64,000 nt of DNA from the NCBI RefSeq assembly GCF_017795885.1, contig NZ_CP059297.1, forward strand, positions 1,369,001 through 1,433,000, read 5' to 3'. Each line of letters begins with the position of its first letter. Position 1 is the first letter of the stretch. The position numbers and the translations under genes were made by a program. Of the stretch, positions 1 to 8,275 are shown piece after piece. This DNA comes from Brevundimonas sp. AJA228-03. GTDB taxonomy: Bacteria; Pseudomonadota; Alphaproteobacteria; Caulobacterales; Caulobacteraceae. The notes under the pieces are model-generated. The model did not search any database and had not been told where the DNA came from. It was given only the letters and a program-made list of their open reading frames with translations.

Positions 1-126
1 GCGCTGCCACAGGGGAATGGCGAAGAAGCGTGCGAGCATGAGGCGGTCTTTCCGGAGGGGCACCGCAGCATCGGCGTCCACGACCCAAACCGCAACGGCC
101 TCGGTGACGAGGGTTTCAAACGCCAA
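1..126 (-). CDS. Possible 5' end of an unrecognised gene running off the left edge
   Basis: Read on the minus strand, a frame opens just after a stop codon at a TTG and stays open to base 1 (42 codons). An internal ATG lies 13 codons before the edge. Codon third positions are mostly G or C, as in neighbouring genes. The peptide looks like ordinary helical protein (it ends DRLMLARFFAIPLWQR at the edge). The fragment is too short to name a family. The plus strand is also open here, so the call is weak. Confidence 0.25.
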   Translation of the reverse strand, partial: MAFETLVTEAVAVWVVDADAAVPLRKDRLMLARFFAIPLWQR

Positions 127-373
127 GGTTTAGAAAATCTCGCGCCGGGGTTCAGGCAGGCGGAAGGTTCGATACGCACCGAGAGGAAAGGGACATCATC
201 ATCCCTTGTCGCGGCCCCGCCCGTCGCCGCCCATCCCGCCATCCTCGGTCACCCGCGGATCGAGACGGCGCGGTCGGACTTCGACGCGGCGAGGGCGGCG
301 ACGCGTCGCACTTGATCGGAGGCATTCCCCCGGTCACATTTCCCTTGGATTAACCGCTAGGTCAGGCCTGCGC

Positions 374-502
374 ATGACTGAGTCCTCTGAAGATCAAGCG
401 CCGAGGTCGGCGCTAAATCGCCTGGGCAGCCTCATTGCGTCGGCGGCGTCGATCGCCCTCCTGGTTCTTATGCTGGCGCGACACATGGGCTGGCTGGAGT
501 AA
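374..502 (+). CDS. Small single-pass membrane protein, unknown
   Basis: A 42-residue frame starting at ATG. The first 17 residues are polar and charged (MTESSEDQAPRSALNRL). A hydrophobic helix follows (IASAASIALLVLMLARHMG), so a one-span inner-membrane micropeptide is plausible. It lies between an open 5' region and the convergent phosphatase gene. No family is recognised. A longer upstream extension in the same frame is Arg/Pro-rich and looks like GC-driven noise, so the internal ATG is preferred. Confidence 0.4.
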   Translation: MTESSEDQAPRSALNRLGSLIASAASIALLVLMLARHMGWLE

Positions 503-546
503 GCCCTGTCCGATGCCCAGCTTGCGCTGTGGCCTGGTCTGGCCCC

Positions 547-1269
547 TCAGACCCCCGTCATTGCCCGTACCACATAGTGGTCGACCACGATCATATCGAC
601 GGCCTCTTCCACGTCCTCGAAGGCATCGACGATGATGTCGCCGCCCAGATCCTCGACCGGAATGGGCGTGTAGCCGAAGCTGACGAGCACGCAGGGGATG
701 CCGGCGTCCTTCGCCGTGCCGGCGTCGGGGGCGGCGTCGCCGACCATGATGGCGCGGGCCGGGTCGCCGCCGACCGAGGTGACCGCCTCGATCAGGTGGG
801 CGCCCGAGGGCTTTCTTTCGCTGACGCGGTCGGGTCCGACGATGGCGGCGAAGTGGCGGGTCAGGTCGATCTTGCCCAGAAGCAATTCGGACAGGTCGCT
901 GCGCTTGTTGGTGACGACGACGAGGGTCGCCCCGCGCGCCGACAGGGTCTCCAGCGTCTCGACCACGCCCTCGAACGGCGTGGACTCGTCGGCGATGTGG
1001 GCGATGTAGTCGGCGATGAAGGCGTCGAACAGGTCCGGGTCGCGGGCCTGGTCCAGCGGCGCGCCGGCCAGGGTGAAGCCGTGTTCCAGCAAGGCCCGCG
1101 CCCCGCCGCCGATCAGCGCCCGCGCGCCCTCCATCGGCACGGGCGGCAGACCCTTGAGCACCAGCATGCGGTTCAGGGTGCCCACCAGGTCCTGGTGCGT
1201 CTCGACCAGGGTGCCGTCCAGGTCGAAGGCCAGGGTCCAGCCTTCCAGGTCGCGTTCGATCATGCCCAC
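547..1269 (-). CDS. gph: HAD-family hydrolase, phosphoglycolate-phosphatase-like
   Basis: A 240-residue HAD-superfamily phosphatase. Motif I, with the nucleophile aspartate, is FDLDGTLVET near residue 15. Motif II is VVVTNK near residue 120, the motif III lysine sits in SERKPS, and motif IV is MVGDAAPDAG. A helical cap lies between motifs I and II, as in Gph/PGP enzymes that hydrolyse 2-phosphoglycolate. Length is typical. It diverges from glmU with a gap of about 76 bp that probably holds both promoters. Substrate is inferred from family resemblance; other HAD phosphatases share these motifs. Confidence 0.8.
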   Translation of the reverse strand: MGMIERDLEGWTLAFDLDGTLVETHQDLVGTLNRMLVLKGLPPVPMEGARALIGGGARALLEHGFTLAGAPLDQARDPDLFDAFIADYIAHIADESTPFEGVVETLETLSARGATLVVVTNKRSDLSELLLGKIDLTRHFAAIVGPDRVSERKPSGAHLIEAVTSVGGDPARAIMVGDAAPDAGTAKDAGIPCVLVSFGYTPIPVEDLGGDIIVDAFEDVEEAVDMIVVDHYVVRAMTGV

Positions 1270-1345
1270 ATCTCCGGCCCGGAGCCTCCCGTCCGACCCC
1301 GGGATGGGCTAGACCTCGCGCGTTGACTAGCCGCCGGACCGATTC

Positions 1346-2695
1346 ATGACCACTCCCCATCCACGCGCCGCCATCATCCTCGCCGCCGGTCAGGGCACGC
1401 GGATGAAGTCGCCGGTGCCCAAGGTGCTGCATCCGGTCGGACACCGCGCCATGCTGGACCACGCCATCGACGCGGCCGAGGCTTTGGGCTGCGAGCGGAT
1501 CGTGGTCGTGGTGGGGGCCCATTCACCCGAGGTGCGGGCCCATGTGATGAAACGGCTGGGCGAGGATGCCATCGCGGTCCAGGACCCGCCGCTGGGCACC
1601 GGCCATGCGGTCCGCGCCGCCGAGGCCGTGCTCGGCGACTTCGTCGGCCAGGTGGTCGTCACCTATGGCGACGTGCCCCTGCTGCGGGCCTCCGACATCG
1701 AGGCGGTGTTCGAGGCGCATGACGGGGTGACGGTGATCGGCTTCGAGGCGGCCGATCCGGGGGCCTATGGCCGACTGGTCATGGACGGCGACACCCTGAC
1801 CGCCATCACCGAGGCGAAGGAGGCGTCCGAACAGGTTCTGGCCCTGACCACCTGCAACTCGGGCGTGATGGCCGCACCGGTCGGGCTGCTGTTCGACCTG
1901 CTGGCCGAGGTGACGAACGAGAACGCCAAAGGCGAATTCTATCTGACCGACGTGGTCGAACTGGCCCGCAAGCGCGGGGCGCCGACGCGGGCGGTGATGG
2001 CGTCCGAGGAGGCCGTCATGGGGGTGAATGCGCAGGGCGAACTGGCGACCGCCGAGGCCCTGTTCCAGAAGGTCCGGCGCGAGACCTTCCTGGCGGCCGG
2101 GGTGACGATGAGCGCGCCGGAGACGGTGCATTTCGCCTGGGACACCCGGGTGGGCGCGGGCACGGTGATCGAGCCGTTCGTGGTCTTCGGCCCGGGCGTG
2201 ACGGTCGCCGAACGCGCCCGCATCCGCAGCTTTTCGCATATCGAGGGGGCCACGGTGGCGACGGGGGCCGAGGTCGGTCCCTATGCGCGGCTGCGGCCCG
2301 GCGCGGACCTCGGCGAGGGGACGAAGGTCGGCAATTTCGTCGAGGTCAAGAATGTGCGGATGGAGGCGGGGGCCAAGGCCAACCACCTGTCCTATCTGGG
2401 CGACGGCGCGGTCGGGGCGGGCGCGAACATCGGCGCGGGCACGATCTTCTGCAACTACGACGGCTTCAACAAGGCCCGGACCGTGGTGGGCGAGGGGGCC
2501 TTCGTGGGGTCCAACTCGGCGCTGGTGGCGCCGGTGAGCATTGGCGCGGGGGCCATCGTGGGGTCGGGTTCGGTGATCACCGAGGATGTGCCTGCGGATG
2601 CCATGGCCCTGGGGCGCGGGCGTCAGGTGAACAAGGACGGGGCGGGGGCTGCTTTCCGCGAACGGGCGAAGGCGAAAAAGGAGCGCGGGTCGTGA
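1346..2695 (+). CDS. glmU: Bifunctional N-acetylglucosamine-1-P uridyltransferase / glucosamine-1-P acetyltransferase
   Basis: A 449-residue enzyme that makes UDP-GlcNAc for peptidoglycan and lipopolysaccharide in the cytoplasm. The N-terminal pyrophosphorylase domain starts with the signature [12 protein letters not shown] and carries the nucleotide-site motif YGDVPLL near residue 110. From about residue 255 the protein becomes a left-handed beta-helix of hexapeptide repeats, with the acetyltransferase segment [17 protein letters not shown] and [13 protein letters not shown]. Length matches the family. It reads in the same direction as rpiA and gor, separated from rpiA by a palindromic repeat. 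Confidence 0.97.
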   Translation: MTTPHPRAAIILAAGQGTRMKSPVPKVLHPVGHRAMLDHAIDAAEALGCERIVVVVGAHSPEVRAHVMKRLGEDAIAVQDPPLGTGHAVRAAEAVLGDFVGQVVVTYGDVPLLRASDIEAVFEAHDGVTVIGFEAADPGAYGRLVMDGDTLTAITEAKEASEQVLALTTCNSGVMAAPVGLLFDLLAEVTNENAKGEFYLTDVVELARKRGAPTRAVMASEEAVMGVNAQGELATAEALFQKVRRETFLAAGVTMSAPETVHFAWDTRVGAGTVIEPFVVFGPGVTVAERARIRSFSHIEGATVATGAEVGPYARLRPGADLGEGTKVGNFVEVKNVRMEAGAKANHLSYLGDGAVGAGANIGAGTIFCNYDGFNKARTVVGEGAFVGSNSALVAPVSIGAGAIVGSGSVITEDVPADAMALGRGRQVNKDGAGAAFRERAKAKKERGS

Positions 2696-2696
2696 T

Positions 2697-2865
2697 CCCT
2701 CTCCCGGAGGGAGAGGGCTTGAGCGCCCGGGAGCGCCAGCGATCGGCCTGGCGCGAAAGGGTGAGGGCTTATGCCCTCGCCGGTTGGCACCGTAGCCCCT
2801 CACCCTTTCGGCTGAGCGCATCGCTTCGCTCTGCGAGCCTCAAGCCCTCTCCCGACGGGAGAGGG
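2697..2865. repeat. Palindromic intergenic repeat between glmU and rpiA
   Basis: Two short hairpins, CCCTCTCCCGGAGGGAGAGG at the left and CCCTCTCCCGACGGGAGAGG at the right, face each other. The sequence between them is also partly complementary (GGGTGAGGGCT against AGCCCCTCACCC, and CTTGAG against CTCAAG). The whole 169-bp unit can therefore fold into one long stem. The right edge lies 5 bp before the rpiA start, so the repeat appears to supply its purine-rich ribosome-binding sequence. Related GAGGG/CCCTC palindromes occur near 11.3, 18.0 and 50.6 kb. Confidence 0.85.
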
Positions 2866-2870
2866 AGCCA

Positions 2871-3554
2871 GTGAGCGACCTCCAGAAACAACGTGCCGGA
2901 GAGGCGGCGGCCCTGCGGGTCGAGGCGGGGATGGTCGTGGGGCTGGGCACCGGGTCGACCGCGGCCTGGTTCGTGAAGGCGCTGGCGGCGCGGGGGCTGG
3001 GCGGCCTGCGCTGCGTGCCGACCTCGGAAAGGACCGCCGACCTGGCGCGCGAGCTGGGATTGCCGCTGACGACGCTGGAGGACGTGTCGCGCATCGACCT
3101 GACCGTCGACGGGGCCGACGAGGTCGGGCCGGGGCTGGCCCTGATCAAGGGCGGCGGTGCGGCGCTGCTGAGGGAAAAGCTGGTGTGGGAGGCGTCAAGC
3201 CGCTGCATCGTCATCGCCGACGCGGCCAAGGTGGTGCCGGTGCTGGGGGCCTTCCCTTTGCCGATCGAGGTCGTCGCCTTTGGCCACAAGGCGACGGCGA
3301 ACCGGATCATGGACGTGCTGACCGACCACGACATCGCCATGCCCGCCCGTTTGCGCCAGGCCGACCGGGGCGTCGTCCGCACGGATGGCGGCAATGTCAT
3401 CTATGATGCGAAATGCGTGGCGATCCATGACCCTGTGCGCCTGGCCGACGATCTGAAGCTGATCACCGGGGTGGTCGAGCACGGCCTGTTCCTGGATCTG
3501 GCGGACGAGGCGATCATCGGTGGCGATGACGGGGTGGACATCCTACTTCCCTGA
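2871..3554 (+). CDS. rpiA: Ribose-5-phosphate isomerase A
   Basis: Interconverts ribose-5-phosphate and ribulose-5-phosphate in the pentose phosphate pathway. The 227-residue protein has the RpiA signatures VGLGTGSTAAW near residue 23, the catalytic DGADEVG near residue 84, and the KGGGAALLREK loop near residue 96. It starts at GTG, directly after the repeat arm, whose GGGAGAGG acts as the likely Shine-Dalgarno sequence. Length is standard. It forms a plus-strand series with glmU upstream and gor downstream. Confidence 0.96.
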   Translation: MSDLQKQRAGEAAALRVEAGMVVGLGTGSTAAWFVKALAARGLGGLRCVPTSERTADLARELGLPLTTLEDVSRIDLTVDGADEVGPGLALIKGGGAALLREKLVWEASSRCIVIADAAKVVPVLGAFPLPIEVVAFGHKATANRIMDVLTDHDIAMPARLRQADRGVVRTDGGNVIYDAKCVAIHDPVRLADDLKLITGVVEHGLFLDLADEAIIGGDDGVDILLP

Positions 3555-3563
3555 CACCCAATC

Positions 3564-3690
3564 CGCTCATCCCGGCGAAAGCCGGGACCCAGTGCTTTCG
3601 CAGGGCACGGTGCGCGGGATCATCAACTGCGAAACCGACTACCGTCGGAGCGCCCAAAGGACTGGATCCCGGCTTTCGCCGGGATGAGCG
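3564..3690. repeat. REP-like inverted repeat between rpiA and gor
   Basis: The left arm CGCTCATCCCGGCGAAAGCC and the right arm GGCTTTCGCCGGGATGAGCG are exact complements and continue into GGGACCCAGT and ACTGGATCCC. The arms are about 28 bp and enclose about 70 bp of unique sequence. Each arm is itself a small hairpin (CCCGGC GAAA GCCGGG). This looks like a dispersed bacterial palindromic element. It may also weaken read-through into gor. Confidence 0.85.
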
Positions 3691-3699
3691 GGATACAGA

Positions 3700-5091
3700 A
3701 TGACCTACGACTACGACCTCTTCGTCATCGGTGCCGGGTCCGGGGGCGTCCGGGCGGCGCGGCTGACGGCCCTGGGCGGCAAGACGGTGGCGATCGCGGA
3801 GGAACACCGCGTCGGCGGGACCTGCGTGATCCGGGGCTGCGTGCCCAAGAAATTCATGGTCATGGCCAGTGACTTCGCCCACCAGTTCCATACCGCCGAA
3901 GGCTATGGCTGGACGGTGGAGGCCAGTTTCGACTGGCCGAAATTCATCGAGACCAAGGACGTCGAGATCGCCCGGCTGTCGGGCATCTATGCCGCCAACC
4001 TGGGCAAGGCGGGGGTCGAGTTGATCCACGGCCGCGCGGTGCTGACCGACGCCCACACGGTGGTGATCGCCGGCAAGGGCGAGGGCGGCGGCGACCTGAC
4101 CGTCACGGCCGAGCGCATCCTGATCGCCACGGGCGGGCGTCCCTGGATGCCCGAGGGTCTGCCCGGCATCGAGCATGCGATCACGTCGGAAGGGGCCTTC
4201 CATCTGCCGGAGCTGCCCAAACGCATCCTGATCGCGGGCGGCGGCTATATCGCCGTGGAGTTCGCGGGGATTTTCGCCGGGCTTGGGGTCGAGACGACCC
4301 TGATCTATCGCGGGCCGAACATCCTGCGCGGCTTCGACGACGACGTGCGCGCGCATCTGGCCGGAGAGATCGAGAAGCGCGGCATCAAGGTCATCCTGGG
4401 CTGCCAGCACAGGGAGATCCGCAAGACCGGCAGCGGTCTGGTGAATGTGCTGGAGAACGGCATGGAGCTGGAGACCGACGTCGTCATGTTCGCCACCGGC
4501 CGGGTGCCGCACGTCAAGTCGCTGGGGCTGGAGACGGCGGGCGTGGCGCTGAACGACAAGGGCGCGATCCGGGTCGATGCCCTGTCGAGAACAACCTCTG
4601 AAAGCATCTGGGCCATCGGCGACGTGACCGACCGGATGAACCTGACCCCCGTCGCGATCCGCGAGGCGGTCGCCTTCCACGAGACCGTCTACAAGGACAA
4701 TCCGCAGCATTTCGACTACGAGGCCGTCGCCACGGCGGTGTTCAGCCAGCCGCCGGTGGGGACGGTGGGCCTGTCGGAAGCCGAGGCCCGGCGGACGTGT
4801 TCGGGCGCGGTGGATGTCTATTCGACCCGGTTCCGGCCGATGAAATACGCCTTCACCGGTTCGGACGAGCGGGTGCTGATGAAGCTGGTGGTGGATGCGT
4901 CGAACGACCGCGTGGTCGGCGTCCACATCGTCGGACCGGACGCCCCCGAGATGATCCAGCTGGCCGCCATCGCCGTGAAGGCGGGCCTGACCAAGGCCCA
5001 GTGGGACGCCACCTGCGCCGTCCACCCGACCATGGCCGAAGAGCTGGTCACGCTGAAGGTCAAGCAGAGCCAGGAAACTTCGGCGGGCTAG
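3700..5091 (+). CDS. gor: Glutathione-disulfide reductase
   Basis: A 463-residue FAD/NAD(P)-dependent disulfide reductase that regenerates reduced glutathione in the cytoplasm. The FAD-binding GAGSGGVRAAR is at residues 11-21. The redox-active pair is Cys42/Cys47 in GGTCVIRGCVPKK. The pyridine-nucleotide fold GGGYIAVEFAG is near residue 178, with arginines after the second strand that favour NADPH. The second FAD motif is AIGDVTDR, and the C-terminal catalytic His is in AVHPTMAEE. Length and motif order fit glutathione reductase rather than lipoamide dehydrogenase, whose active site reads GGTCLNVGC. Confidence 0.93.
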   Translation: MTYDYDLFVIGAGSGGVRAARLTALGGKTVAIAEEHRVGGTCVIRGCVPKKFMVMASDFAHQFHTAEGYGWTVEASFDWPKFIETKDVEIARLSGIYAANLGKAGVELIHGRAVLTDAHTVVIAGKGEGGGDLTVTAERILIATGGRPWMPEGLPGIEHAITSEGAFHLPELPKRILIAGGGYIAVEFAGIFAGLGVETTLIYRGPNILRGFDDDVRAHLAGEIEKRGIKVILGCQHREIRKTGSGLVNVLENGMELETDVVMFATGRVPHVKSLGLETAGVALNDKGAIRVDALSRTTSESIWAIGDVTDRMNLTPVAIREAVAFHETVYKDNPQHFDYEAVATAVFSQPPVGTVGLSEAEARRTCSGAVDVYSTRFRPMKYAFTGSDERVLMKLVVDASNDRVVGVHIVGPDAPEMIQLAAIAVKAGLTKAQWDATCAVHPTMAEELVTLKVKQSQETSAG

Positions 5092-5130
5092 TTTGTTGTT
5101 TCGCAACCGCGAGAGGCCTATTCTACGGCC

Positions 5131-6501
5131 ATGACCCAGCGCTGGACCCCTGACTCCTGGAGAAACAAACCCGCGGTGCACATGCCGACGGATTATCCGG
5201 ACGCGCGGGAGCTTCAGCGGGTCGAGGACGAACTGCGCGCCATGCCGCCTCTGGTGTTCGCAGGCGAGGCGCGGACGCTGACCGCCAAGCTGGCGGAGGT
5301 CGAGGCGGGCAAGGCCTTCCTGCTGCAAGGCGGGGACTGCGCCGAGAGCTTCAAGGAATTCTCGACCGACAACATCCGCGACACCTTCCGCCTGCTGCTG
5401 CAGATGGCGGTGGTGCTGACGTTTGCGGGTCGCAAGCCGGTGGTGAAGGTCGGCCGGATCGCCGGCCAGTTCGCCAAGCCGCGCAGCTCTGCGGTCGAAA
5501 CGATCGACGGCGTGACCCTGCCGTCCTATCGCGGCGACAACATCAACGGCTCGGCCTTCACCGCCGAGGAACGCGCCCCCGATCCGCAGCGCTTGCTGAA
5601 GGCCTACAACCAGTCGGCCTCGACGCTGAACCTGCTGCGCGCCTTCGCCGGCGGCGGCTATGCGGATCTGTACAACATCCATCGCTGGACCCAGGGGTTC
5701 GCCGATCACGGCATAGGGGCCCAGTACCGCGAGCTGGCCGACAAGATCGCCGAGGCCCTGGCCTTCATGGAGGCCGTCGGCGTCACGCCCGAGACCCATC
5801 CGGATCTCAGCCGCGTCGAGGTCTTCACCTCGCACGAAGCCCTGCTGCTGAACGTCGAAAGCGCCCTGACCCGGCTGGATGGCGGAACGGGCGAATGGTT
5901 CGACACCTCGGCCCATATGCTGTGGATCGGCGAGCGTACGCGTCAGCTGGACGGGGCCCATGTCGAGTTCATGCGCGGCATCCGGAATCCGATCGGGGTG
6001 AAATGCGGCCCGACGATGGAGCCGGACGACCTGCTGCCCCTGATCGACGCGCTGAACCCGGACAATATCTCGGGCCGCCTGACCCTGATCGGCCGCTTCG
6101 GTCACGACAAGGTCGGCAAGCGCCTGCCCGCCCTGATGCAGGCGGTGAAGGCGGCGGGCAAGAAGGTGATCTGGTCGATCGACCCGATGCACGGCAACAC
6201 CCTGATGGCCACGAGCGGCTACAAGACCCGGCCGTTCGACCGGATCCTGGGCGAGGTGAAGGGCTTCATCGATGTGGCCGAATCCGAGGGGGTCCACCCC
6301 GGCGGCGTCCATCTGGAGATGACCGGCCAGAATGTCACCGAATGCATCGGCGGGGCGCAGGCGGTGTCCGAGGACGACCTGTCCAGCCGCTATCACACCC
6401 ACTGCGACCCTCGCCTGAACGCCGACCAGGCGCTGGAACTGGCCTTCCTGGTGGCCGAGCGGCTCAAGAGCGGACGACTGAACCAGTCGCGCGCGGCGTG
6501 A
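5131..6501 (+). CDS. Class II 3-deoxy-7-phosphoheptulonate (DAHP) synthase
   Basis: Catalyses the first step of the shikimate pathway, joining phosphoenolpyruvate and erythrose-4-phosphate. The 456-residue protein is a plant/AroA-II-type enzyme. It starts [10 protein letters not shown], then [11 protein letters not shown] near residue 65, [13 protein letters not shown] near residue 110, SYRGDNING near residue 131, GVKCGPTM near residue 289, and a C-terminal [13 protein letters not shown]. The metal-site cysteine lies in GGDCAES. It overlaps the next gene by 4 bases (GTGA), so the two are probably translationally coupled. The symbol is left blank because class II enzymes are named inconsistently. 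Confidence 0.95.
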   Translation: MTQRWTPDSWRNKPAVHMPTDYPDARELQRVEDELRAMPPLVFAGEARTLTAKLAEVEAGKAFLLQGGDCAESFKEFSTDNIRDTFRLLLQMAVVLTFAGRKPVVKVGRIAGQFAKPRSSAVETIDGVTLPSYRGDNINGSAFTAEERAPDPQRLLKAYNQSASTLNLLRAFAGGGYADLYNIHRWTQGFADHGIGAQYRELADKIAEALAFMEAVGVTPETHPDLSRVEVFTSHEALLLNVESALTRLDGGTGEWFDTSAHMLWIGERTRQLDGAHVEFMRGIRNPIGVKCGPTMEPDDLLPLIDALNPDNISGRLTLIGRFGHDKVGKRLPALMQAVKAAGKKVIWSIDPMHGNTLMATSGYKTRPFDRILGEVKGFIDVAESEGVHPGGVHLEMTGQNVTECIGGAQAVSEDDLSSRYHTHCDPRLNADQALELAFLVAERLKSGRLNQSRAA

Positions 6502-7085
6502 CCGGGTCTGGGATCGGGCGACCGGCGGGCGACGACCGGGGCGGGCGCACCGCCTTCCAGGGCGCGCCCGGTGCCTTCAGCCACGAGGCCTGCGTCGAGC
6601 TGCGCCCCTGGGACGTCCATGTGCCGTTCGAGACCTTTGCCGAGGCGATCGAGGCGGTAAAGACCGGCGATTGCGACTGCGCCCTGATCCCCGTCGAGAA
6701 CTCCACGATCGGCCCGGTGGAACCGGCCGCAACCCTGGTGGCATCGGCCGGGCTGAAACAGGTCGCCGACGTCTGGCGGCCGATCCATATCGCCCTGATG
6801 GCGCTGGACGGCGTCGAGATCGACCAGATCCGCACGGTCTCCAGCCACCCCATCGCGCTGCGCCAGTGCGCAGGCAACCTGGCCGCGATGGGGCTCGAGA
6901 CCGTCGAGGCCTTCGACACCGCCGGGGCCGCGCGATCGGTGTCCGAAGGCAATGACCCGACCCGGGCGGCCCTGGCCCCGGTCGCGGCGGCAGAGGTCTA
7001 TGGCCTGTCGATTCTGCGCAACGATCTTCAGGATTCAGACACGAACAGCACGCGCTTTGTTCTCCTGTGTCGCGAGGCGGGTTGA
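6498..7085 (+). CDS. pheA: Prephenate dehydratase, catalytic domain only (no ACT domain)
   Basis: Converts prephenate to phenylpyruvate in phenylalanine synthesis. The start is the GTG that overlaps the DAHP synthase stop, giving 195 residues. Seen motifs are [37 protein letters not shown], and the catalytic Thr-Arg-Phe in [11 protein letters not shown] at the very C-terminus. Typical bacterial enzymes continue for about 90 residues into an ACT domain that senses phenylalanine. Here the frame stops right after the catalytic domain and no ACT-like GAL/ESRP motifs follow. Feedback control may therefore be absent or supplied elsewhere, for example by the leader peptide just downstream. Confidence 0.88.
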   Translation: MTGSGIGRPAGDDRGGRTAFQGAPGAFSHEACVELRPWDVHVPFETFAEAIEAVKTGDCDCALIPVENSTIGPVEPAATLVASAGLKQVADVWRPIHIALMALDGVEIDQIRTVSSHPIALRQCAGNLAAMGLETVEAFDTAGAARSVSEGNDPTRAALAPVAAAEVYGLSILRNDLQDSDTNSTRFVLLCREAG

Positions 7086-7153
7086 CGGCGCACGATCCTT
7101 GCGTGTCTTTAGGGACCACGGATCGCTGACGATCCGGAACACCGGACCGACCC

Positions 7154-7255
7154 ATGTCCTCGCTGCGCGCCTCGACCCAGTCCCTCGTCCTCCGTTCGCG
7201 CGCGGCGGATCTCTATTTTGGCTATCGCTTTTACGGCTTTCGATACGCCGGCTGA
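7154..7255 (+). CDS. Aromatic leader peptide (putative attenuator)
   Basis: A 33-residue frame, ATG to TGA, in the gap between prephenate dehydratase and chorismate mutase. Residues 21-31 read YFGYRFYGFRY, which is four Tyr and three Phe in eleven codons, just before the stop. The Phe codons are TTT and two of the Tyr codons are TAT, unusual in this GC-rich genome where C-ending codons dominate. This is the layout of transcription-attenuation leader peptides such as PheL, placed in front of an aromatic biosynthesis gene. The function is inferred from composition and position. Confidence 0.65.
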   Translation: MSSLRASTQSLVLRSRAADLYFGYRFYGFRYAG

Positions 7256-7330
7256 GGCCTCGAGCGGCACCCGCTCCTGACAGCCTCGCCGGCGACCGCC
7301 CTGACCCGGGGCGGCGGCGCACCCACGCAC
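7254..7330 (+). promoter_or_regulatory. Candidate attenuator hairpins after the aromatic leader
   Basis: Directly after the leader stop are GAGCGG CAC CCGCTC (7262-7276) and an enclosing GAGGC (7254-7258) / GCCTC (7283-7287). Next is a GC-rich stem CCGCCC / GGGCGG (7296-7301 / 7309-7314). The first set overlaps the leader stop codon, so ribosome position could change folding. No clear T-run follows the last stem. The mechanism could be Rho-dependent or translational rather than a classic terminator. Confidence 0.4.
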
Positions 7331-7367
7331 CCCTCATCGAAATGCACACCGTGAAAGCCCTGATCCC

Positions 7368-8138
7368 ATGCCGAAATCCAACCTCAAGACCGTCTGGCCC
7401 GACATGAACCCGCAAGACCTGTCTCCCGAGCAGATGGCCCTGGCCGCCCTGCGCGCCGAGATCGACAGCGTCGACGACCAGCTTCTGGCCCTGTTCCAGC
7501 GCCGTCTGGACATCGCCGCCAGGGTGGGTCTGGCCAAGGATGCGCCGCACGGCCCCCACACCAAGCTGCGGCCCGACCGCGAACAGACGGTCCTGAGCCG
7601 GATGCTGGCAAAGGCCGAGCCCGGCTATGCCGATGCGGTCGAGGGGCTGTGGCGCGAGATCGTCGGCTGGGGCCTGGCGCGCCAGGGCCAGCTGCAGGTC
7701 CAGGTCTGGGCCCCGACCGATCCGACGCGGGCCTTCGACGGGGCCCGTCATCGCTTCGGAGCGGCGGCGGCGATCCGCATGGTGCGGGACCCGCAGGCGG
7801 CCCTGGCCTTCGCGGCGGAGGGCCGGGGGGTGGCCGTGCTGGCGATCAACACCGACGATCCCTGGTGGCTGGGGCTGCGCCGCGACTGGTCGTCGTTGAG
7901 CGTGTTCGACGGGTTCGGCCAGACGGGCGGGCAGCCGACGTCGCTGGCGGTCGGCAAGATTGATCCTGCCGCCCTGCCCCGGGGCCGCAGCGTGATCGTC
8001 ACGGCGGGAGGCGACGCCGGCGACGGCGGCGGGGCGCGCCGCTGGGGTCTGAACACCCATCACGGCTGGACCCTGGCCCTGACCGACGCCGCCCTGACGC
8101 CGGGAGACGCCGAGGGCTGTGTGGGCGCGATCGGCTAG
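7368..8138 (+). CDS. Chorismate mutase (AroQ) with a C-terminal degenerate prephenate-dehydratase-like region
   Basis: Converts chorismate to prephenate. The AroQ helical domain is at about residues 18-105 of 256: LRAEIDSVDDQLLALFQRR, then the active-site lysine in VGLAK and RPDREQTVL, the usual Arg/Lys/Glu ligands. The remaining 150 residues (QVWAPTDP, HRFGAAAAIRMVRDPQ, GVAVLAINTDDPWW) resemble the first lobe of a prephenate dehydratase but lack its catalytic TRF and ENS motifs. The region may be a decayed or repurposed half of a fused P-protein. An alternative start is at 7404. It lies just downstream of the aromatic leader peptide. Confidence 0.85.
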   Translation: MPKSNLKTVWPDMNPQDLSPEQMALAALRAEIDSVDDQLLALFQRRLDIAARVGLAKDAPHGPHTKLRPDREQTVLSRMLAKAEPGYADAVEGLWREIVGWGLARQGQLQVQVWAPTDPTRAFDGARHRFGAAAAIRMVRDPQAALAFAAEGRGVAVLAINTDDPWWLGLRRDWSSLSVFDGFGQTGGQPTSLAVGKIDPAALPRGRSVIVTAGGDAGDGGGARRWGLNTHHGWTLALTDAALTPGDAEGCVGAIG

Positions 8139-8272
8139 GGCATGATCGTTTGAGGTGGACCCACGTCGTGGGTCCAGCCGAAAGCGTGAATCATGCCCTC
8201 GCTCATATCTGGAGCCTGATTCACGGCATCGGCGGAATCGCGAAGCGATTCCACCTCAGCCGATCAGGCTCC
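8139..8272. repeat. Two adjacent palindromic elements after chorismate mutase
   Basis: The first palindrome, 8139-8198, has outer arms GGCATGAT and ATCATGCC and an inner GGACCCACG/CGTGGGTCC hairpin. The second, 8211-8272, has GGAGCCTGAT against ATCAGGCTCC, with an inner GGAATCGC/GCGATTCC hairpin. They fill the gap between the convergent chorismate mutase and panC genes and probably act as terminators or dispersed repeats. No T-run is present. Confidence 0.8.
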
Positions 8273-8275
8273 GGA

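Noticed and set aside
206..373. N-terminal extension of the 42-residue membrane protein
   Set aside because: Arg/Pro-rich, no homology, and the internal ATG gives a compact membrane peptide.
3514..6402. A 962-codon open frame on the minus strand across gor and the DAHP synthase
   Set aside because: It is antisense to two clear genes, is rich in Arg/His/Gly/Asp, and shows no family motifs. Long antisense frames are expected in GC-rich DNA.
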